NCBI GenBank assembly: GCA_947623455.1
Contig: OX392527.1
Coordinates: 12,148,001-12,212,000 of the forward strand
DNA length: 64,000 nt
Reading direction: 5' to 3'
Source: Mimachlamys varia
Taxonomy: Eukaryota > Mollusca > Bivalvia > Pectinida > Pectinidae
Shown: positions 32,901-41,900 of the stretch, one piece after another
Layout of the letters: the number at the start of each line of letters is the position of its first letter
How positions within the stretch are numbered: position 1 is the first letter of the stretch
Position numbers and translations under genes: made by a program
Notes under the pieces: generated by a model
The model's database searches: none
What the model saw: the letters and a program-made list of their open reading frames with translations, nothing else
What the model was told of the DNA's origin: nothing

Positions 32901-35900
32901 ACACAATACTTTTTTACTTTACACAATACTGTTTTACCTTATACAATACTGAACTACTTTACACAATACTTTTTTACTTTACACAATACTGAACTACTTT
33001 ATACAATACTTTTTTACTTTACACAATACTGTTTTACTTTACACAATACTGTTTTACTTTACACAATACTGTTTTACTTTACACAATACTGTTTTACTTG
33101 ACACAATACTGTTTTACTTTACACAATACTGTTTTACTTTACACAATACTGTTTTACTTTACACAATACTGAACTACTTTATACAATACTGTTTTACTTT
33201 ACACAATACTGAACTACTTTATACAATACTTTTTTACTTTACTCAATACTGAACTTCTTTGCACAATACAACACATTTCTAAATGATGGTTAGATTTAAC
33301 CTTCAATAACACACATTTTGTTACCTATCCAGATAAAGGAAGAGGAACGAAGAGAAAAGCTCCCGATAGCATACAGCCAGTGGGATCAAGACTAAAACGA
33401 AGGTGTGCTTCAAGAAAAAACCCCGTAAACCTCAGACTGGTGTTTATTGGTGTTTGGGTAGTGGCAGTCAGACTTAATGTAGTATCTGATATCTCTTTTA
33501 TCTTTTAAGATATCTTAACAAAACAACATGTTTACTTGCTTCACCCACGGAAGGTACTTAGCTGACCGTAATTTGGTAACTGTGATCTTCATCTTAAGGT
33601 CAAAGATCAGCGAAGGCCTACAATATTGCAATTACCCCGGTTTATAACATTTGGACAACAGAAATGACATATTGATAGGATTTGAGATACTTCTGCTTAT
33701 CTGCTTGACATTTGCAGTGCGCTGTATATCTAGGTCACAGTGATCCTGACCCTAAGCTTAAATATGTAAACCTTCTGTGACCCTTCTGTTTTAACTATTA
33801 AAGACAAGTTCATGTTGAAGTGAACCAACATCATCAACAGTATCCTTCTCTTTTGAACTTAAATGAGATCCATACTAACTGTATCAATAGCAGATGACAA
33901 TAGGGTGATTGAAAAAAAATGCAATTGATCAAATATTCAACAAGTATTCAGTATTTCACTTATTCTAAGTGGTTACTGAGGTAGCTATACCATTATTATA
34001 CCCCCTGCAACAAAGTTAGACTCGTCCAACGAAGGTCGTAAGACCATGTGAGGACGTAAAACTCTCAAAATATATAAATAAACAAAGTTAGGGGGGGTAT
34101 ACTAGAATCAGGTTGTCTGTCTGTCTGTCTGTAGACAATGATGTACCGGCTACTCCTCCTAAACTACCGAGCCGATTTCAACTAAAATTGGTGGCAATAA
34201 TCCTTATACATTATAGATGTACATAATCTATATAAGGTTTAAAAAAATTGGTTGCCATGGTAACCAGGTCACTTTACTTTGCGGGAAAATTTTGTCCGAC
34301 ATTTACATGTTCTAATATGTGAACCGATTCAAGTGAAACTACACAGGAATGTTAGGGACTATGTGTTAATGTGCATGCATGGTATTTTTCTGCAGAAATT
34401 TTGGTTGCCACGATAATCATGTCAAAATACCCAAATTCCTGTGGAACACTAATTTGTCAGTGCAACTCCATCTAAACCTATGAACCGATTTCAATGGAAC
34501 TACACAGGAAATTAAGGGACTATGTGTAGCTATGCATGCAGATTACTTTTTTTGCAGACTTTTGGTTGCCATGGTAACCAGGTCACTATAAACAGGTTTT
34601 TGTTGAAAAAATTTGGCTGGATAAATTGTTCTTCAACCTGTGAACCAATTTCAAAGAAACTACACAGGGATGTTAGGGATGATGTATAGATGTATCTGCA
34701 GATAAAAATTTCTTCGTCATCAACATTGCCTTTTAAAAGTTTTTATTGCAAAGGTGGGGGTGGGGGGGCATAAGATAGCCATTGGCTTACAGTTCTAGTT
34801 GAACATGATTTGTCGAAATATAAATCAAAGATTGCTTAGCAATAATGTGTTTTTTGATGTAAAAAAAGATTCTATGTCTATGTCTGACTAAGATGTGAAT
34901 GTAGGTCTTCATCAGTCATGTAAACCTGTAATGGTTTTGTGTTTTCCAGTGATGTAAACACCATGGCCAAACTGGCCCCCCATGGCTACCCTCTCGAGCA
35001 CCCTTTTAACAAGGATGGGTACCGCTACATCCTGGCCGAGTCTGATCCACACGCTCCAAACAGACAAGCTTTCGATGAGAGTCTGGACTGGGCTGGAAAA
35101 CCTATCCCAGGATACCTATACCGTACCTTCCTTGGAGCGGAGGTTCTCATGGCTCTCAATGACAGAGGTAAACCAATTTTACTGGCTGTTTTAGGTATTA
35201 AGGCTAAAATAAATTGTTGTAACACTCATTGGTATTAAGGCTAAAGTAATATTGTAACACTCATTGGTATTAAGGCTAAAGTAATACAGTAGACTCCGCT
35301 TAATATCACTTCTCATTTGTCCGGGGAAAACATGATATTAACCGGAACATGATATTAAAAGAAAACGTATTTTCTGACATTTTTCGGCCCTCAAAACCGG
35401 AAGTGGACTTGGTTAAATGTCGTAGTGCTGTGACTCAACAGAGAAGATTGTTGAATAAAGATATTTTATCACTAACAATGTTTTTTTCACTCCAGTGACC
35501 GTATAATCTTTGGTTTTATTCTGGAATGCACTTATTTTCATATATATTGTTCGTACGTAATATTATCAGTAGGCTAGCTTCACACGAAACCAGGGACGAA
35601 ACGTACTGCGATTGTTTACTGCAGTAGGCCTACTGTAGTGATGTAACGTTAGGCATACAAGTGGCTGGTATTCTGCATCAAATTCGTGTTTTGAAATCAT
35701 GACACTCCGTAAATATTTACCGTTATCTTGATATGTATACTGGTTTTTCGCTTGTGAAATCTGTTGTTTGTTTAATTTCTTTAGATATTCGCTGCAAGTG
35801 CGACATCGTGTTCACAGAGTTTGTCGGTTGTATAGCGCTACCGCGAAATGAACTTTTACCTTTGAAACGTGACGTTTCATTGGATGACCTCTATGCAAAT

Positions 35901-38900
35901 AAAACAACCACGCGATAAGATTTAGTCTCGGCACTTATATTTATTCACCAGCCTGCCTAGAATCACGGCATGTCGGAGTCGTACTTTGGCTATTTAAAAA
36001 TCATAACAAAGACGATATCTCTGCATTTTACGTGAACATTAGCTTAAATTAATTAATTGGACACTTATTGTTTAAAAGACACTTTTTATTTTAATTTCAA
36101 TCAATATTTCGTCATGTTTACGGAAGACCATCCACTTGTAAGCCTTCTTCACGACAACGTGAATTCGATCTAAGACGAGCTGAAATGAAAAATGGAACTC
36201 GTGTTAGGAACTCATTAAATCACACATGGCGTTATATAAGATTACAAAAGTATGGGTTCCCTCACCCAAAGGTGTAATCTTTGCTCCGGTATGCCAAGTC
36301 AATCTATTGTTCGACTAGTACGGCAGTGATCAGGTAGGTGTGAAAAAGACGCAGCTGACCACGGCGTTGTTTACATAGCGATTTCAGGTGTGAAACTCGA
36401 GTCCCCGGGGCATTTATATGAAATTATTTCTAACATTTACCTGTAATTTTTGTGTGACAGTGGCCAAAAAAAAAGTGATATTAACCGAAATCCACCTGGA
36501 AACAAGTGATATTAAAAGAATGGCATTACATAGATTATATAGCAGGAAAAACGGTGCATGAAGAAAACGTGATAATAACCGAAAAGTGATATTAACCGAC
36601 GTGACATTAAGTGGAGTTTACTGTATTGTAATACTCGTTGGTATTAAGGCTAAAGTAATATTGTAATACTCGTTGGTATTAAGGCTAAAGTAATATTGTA
36701 ATACTCGTTGGTATTAAGGCTAAAGTAATATTGTAATACTCGTTGGTATTAAGGCTAAAGTAATATTGTAAAACTCATTGGTATTAAGGCAATAATTATA
36801 TTGTACTACTCATTGGTATTAAAGCTAAAGTAATATTGTACTACTCATTGGTATTAAGGCTAAAGTAATAATATTGTAACACTCAGTGATATTAAGGCTA
36901 AAGCAGGGAATTTCTTATAGTAGAATTTGGGACCGCAAAACGGACCCATTCCACTCTGAAAATTTCCAATTAAAATTTCCAATTTACTGGTTAAAAATTC
37001 CCAACTGATTGGATGATACGTTTGTTTTATTATGTGATAAGACAGGAATGGGCCGCCACTGAAAATGAACAGCCAATTTGACATGTAAAAGTAAAATTGT
37101 AACACTCATTGGTATTCTTGTCAACAGCTCCTCAGTTGAAAGTATCAGAAGACAGGTTGTCAGTGACGGGAGACAAGGGTTACAGTCTTATCAGAGCCAC
37201 ACATGGTAAGTGTCAAGTGAGCTTTTACTGTTGGGCGACGTCTTTTGTCCTTCCTTTGTCATCTTTTCCATTTAAACAACTTCTTAATAACCAATAGGGC
37301 TTGAAGCATGATATATGCCTTAATGGTTCCTTGAATAAAGCCCAACAAAGTTTAAAAAAAGAAATGGTGTTGACCCATATTCAAGGTCACAGGGGTCAAC
37401 TCTGTTAATGTTGGCCCATTGGGCCTCTTGTTACATACAGTCTCGTCAGGGCAAGAGACCGTCGATTCTGTACTAATTCAGTAACATATTTAGTAAGTAT
37501 CAGTTCAACAGAATAAAACGTGCCCTTTTCTGTATCACACCCACAGTCAACCCGATACTCGGACCGAGGTCGGAAATATTGGTCGTGGGTTGGTAATGGG
37601 TGTGATACAGAAAGGCATGGTTTATTCTCTATATGTATACAACCTATACAGGTCCTTATTTCAGTATTAGTGGGTAAATTTGTGCAATAATTCTGTATTG
37701 TAATACACTAAGTTGACATTGAAAGGGAGAAGTATGATAGCTCACTCTAACATGTCTTCAGTGGAGCTAATCAATCTCCTTGGTGAATTTCAAAGTTGTA
37801 CTATTTCGGCTTCCTTATAAATCAGTGTCTTGACAAGCCTTATTTACAATAAAAAAAAACCTTGTTTGTTATTCCAGGAGTGAGGCGTGGGGCCTGGTAC
37901 TACGAGGTCCTGATTGAGGAGATGCCTGCTGATACTGCTTCAAGGATTGGCTGGTCACAAGAATTAGGTAATTGTCTGGTGCTATTGATTTTTCCCTCAG
38001 TGTCTCCAATAATCAATGTACAATATCCTCAAAGCCTGTATACCTGTAGTTCTACTCCTGATCAGTACAAGACAATGTCAGACTAATGTTGGATCTCCAG
38101 AGAACATTGTAACATCAATCTCTACCCATCACGTTTAAATGAACAGGGTTTAACTGACTCCTACTTGAGGTAGTTTGTTGTCCCCTGTTTAACTGACTCC
38201 TACTTGAGGTAGTTTGTTGACCCCTGTTTAACTGACTCCTACTTATGGTAGTTTGTTATCCAATATAACTCCTACTCGAGGTAGTTTGTTGTCCCCTATT
38301 TAACTTACTCCTACTTGAGGTAGTTTGTTGACCCCAGTGACTCCTACTTGAGGTAGTTTGTTGACCCCTGTTTAACTGACTCCTACTTGAGGTATTTTAT
38401 TTGTTGACCCCTGTTTAACTGACTCCTACTTGAGGTATTTTATTTGATGACCCCTGTAACTCCTACTTGAGGTAGTTTGTTGACCCTTGTAACTCCTACT
38501 TGAGGTAGTTTGTTGACCCCTGTAACTCCTACTTGAGGTAGTTTGTTGACCCCTGTGACTCCTACTTGAGGTAGTTTGTTGAACCCAGTGACTCCTACCT
38601 GAGGTAGTTTGTTGACCCCTGTGACTCCTACTTGAGGTAGTTTGTTGACCCTTGTGACTCCTACTTGAGGTAGTTTTTTTACCCCTGTGACTCCTACTTT
38701 AGATGATTTGTTGAACCCTGTGACTCCTACTTGAGGTAGTTTTTTTACCCCTGTGATCCCTACTTGAGGTAGTTTGTTTACCCCTGTGACTCCTACTTGA
38801 GGTGGTTTGTTGACCCCTGTTTAACTGACTCCTACTTGAGGTAGTTTCTTGACCCTGTTTAACTGACTCCTACTTGAGGTAGTTTCTTGACCCTGTTTAA

Positions 38901-41900
38901 CTGACTCCTACTTGAGGTAGATTGTTGACCCCTGTGACTCCTACTTGAGGTAGTTTGTTGACCCCTGACTCCTACTTGAGGTAGTTTTTTTACCCCTGTG
39001 ACTCCTACTTATGGTAGTTTGTTTACCCCTGTGACTCCTACTTGAGGTAGTTTGTTGACCCCTGACTCCTACTTGAGGAAGTTTTTGACCCCTGTTTAAT
39101 TGACTCCTACTTTAGGTAGTTTGTTGACCCCTGTGACTCCTACTTGAGGTAGTTTGTTGACCCCTGACTCCTACTTGAGGAAGTTTGTTGACCCCTGTTT
39201 AATTGACTCCTACTTGAGGTAGTTTGTTGACCCCTGTGACTCCTACTTGAGGTAGTTTGTTGACCCCTGTGACTCTTACTTGAGGTAGTTTGTTGACCTT
39301 GTTTAACTGACTCCTACTTGAGGTAATTTGTTGACCCCTGTGTCTCCTACTTCAAGTAGTTTGTTGACCCCTGTGACTCCTACTTGAGGTAGTTTGTTGA
39401 CCCCTGTGACTCCTACTTGAGGTAGTTTGTTGACCCCTGTGACTCCTACTTGAGGTAGTTTGTTGACCCCTTTGACTCCTACTTGAGGTAGTTTGTTGAC
39501 CCCTGTGACTCCTACTTGAGGTAGTTAGTTGACCCCTGTTTAACTGACTCCTACTTGAGGTATTTTATTTGTTGACCCCAGTTTAACTGACTCCTACTTG
39601 ACGTAGTTTGTTGACCCCTGTTTAACTGACCCCTACTTGAGGTAGTTTGTTGACCCCTGTTTAACTGACTCCTACTTGAGGTATTTTATTTGTTGACCCC
39701 TGTAACTCCTACTTGAGGTATTTTGTTGACCCCTGTAACTCCTACTTGAGGTAGTTTGTTGACCCCTGTGACTCCTACTTGAGGTAGTTTGTTGACCCCT
39801 GACTCCTACTTGAGGAAGTTTTTGACCCCTGTTTAATTGACTCCTACTTTAGGTAGTTTGTTGACCCCTGTGACTCCTACTTGAGGTAGTTTGTTGACCC
39901 CTGACTCCTACTTGAGGAAGTTTGTTGACCCCTGTTTAATTGACTCCTACTTGAGGTAGTTTGTTGACCACTGTGACTCCTACTTGAGGTAGTTTGTTGA
40001 CCCCTGTGACTCCTACTTGAGGTAGTTTGTTGACCCTGTTTAACTGACTCCTACTTGAGGTAATTTGTTGACCCCTGTGTCTCCTACTTCAAGTAGTTTG
40101 TTGACCCCTGTGACTCCTACTTCAAGTAGTTTGTTGACCCCTGTGACTCCTACTTGAGGTAGTTTGTTGACCCCTGTGACTCCTACTTGAGGTAGTTTGT
40201 TGACCCCTGTGACTCCTACTTGAGGTAGTTTGTTGACCCCTTTGACTCCTACTTGAGGTAGTTTGTTGACCCCTGTGACTCCTACTTGAGGTAGTTAGTT
40301 GACCCCTGTTTAACTGACTTCTACTTGAGGTATTTTATTTGTTGACCCCAGTTTAACTGACTCCTACTTGAGGAAGTTTGTTGACCCCAGTTTAACTGAC
40401 TCCTACTTGAGGTATTTTATTTGTTGACCCCTGTTTAACTGACTCCTACTTGAGGTAGTTTGTTGACCCCAGTTTAACTGACTCCTACTTGAGGTAGTTT
40501 GTTGACCCCTGTTTAACTGACCCCTACTTGAGGTAGTTTGTTGACCCCTGTTTAACTGACTCCTACTTGAGGTAGTTTGTTGACCCCTGTTTAACTGACT
40601 CCTACTTGAGGTATTTTATTTGTTGACCCCTGTAACTCCTACTTGAGGTATTTTGTTGACCCCTGTAACTCCTACTTGAGGTAGTTTGTTGACTCCTGTA
40701 ACTCCTACTTGAGGTAGTTTGTTGACCCCTGTAACTCCTACTTGAGGTAGTTTGTTGACCCCTGTAACTCCTACTTGAGGTAGTTTGTTGACCCCTGTAA
40801 CTCCTACTTGAGGTAGTTTGTTGACCCCTGTAACTCCTACTTGAGGTAGTTTGTTGACCCCAGTGACTCCTACTTGAGGTATTTTATTTGTTGACCCCTG
40901 TTTAACTGACTCCTACTTGAGATATTTTATTTGTTGACCCCTGTTTACTGACTCCTACTTGAGGTATTTTATTTGTTGACCCCTGTAACTCCTACTTGAG
41001 GTAGTTTGTTGACCCCTGTAACTCCTACTTGAGGTAGTTTGTTGACCCTTGTTTAACTGACTCCTACTTGAGGTATTTTATTTGTTGACCCCTGTTTAAC
41101 TGACTCCTACTTGAGGTATTTTATTTGTTGACCCCAGTTTAACTGACTCCTACTTGAGGTAGTTTGTTGACCCCTGTTTAACTGACTCCTATTTGAGGTA
41201 GTTTGTTGACCCCTGTTTAACTGACTCCTACTTGAGGTAGTTTGTTGACCCCTGTTTAACTGACCCCTACTTGAGGTAGTTTGTTGACCCCTGTTTAACT
41301 GACTCCTACTTGAGGTATTTTGTTGACCCCTGTTTAACTGACTCCTACTTGAGGTATTTTATTTGTTGACCCCTGTAACTCCTACTTGAGGTATTTTGTT
41401 GACCCCTGTAACTCCTACTTGAGGTAGTTTGTTGACCCCTGTAACTCCTACTTGAGGTAGTTTGTTGACCCCTGTAACTCCTACTTGAGGTAGTTTGTTG
41501 ACCCCTGTAACTCCTACTTGAGGTAGTTTGTTGACCCCTGTAACTCCTACTTGAGGTAGTTTGTTGACCCCTGTAACTCCTACTTGAGGTATTTTATTTG
41601 TTGACCCCTGTTTAACTGACTCCTACTTGAGGTATTTTATTTGTTGACCCCTGTTTACTGACTCCTACTTGAGGTATTTTATTTGTTGACCCCTGTAACT
41701 CCTACTTGAGGTAGTTTGTTGACCCCTGTAACTCCTACTTGAGGTAGTTTATTGACCCTTGTTTAACTGACCCCTACTTGAGGTAGTTTGTTGACCCTTG
41801 TTTAACTGACCCCTACTTGAGGTAGTTTGTTGACCCCTGTTTAACTGACTCCTACTTGAGGTATTTTATTTGTTGACCCCTGTTTAACTGACTCCTACTT

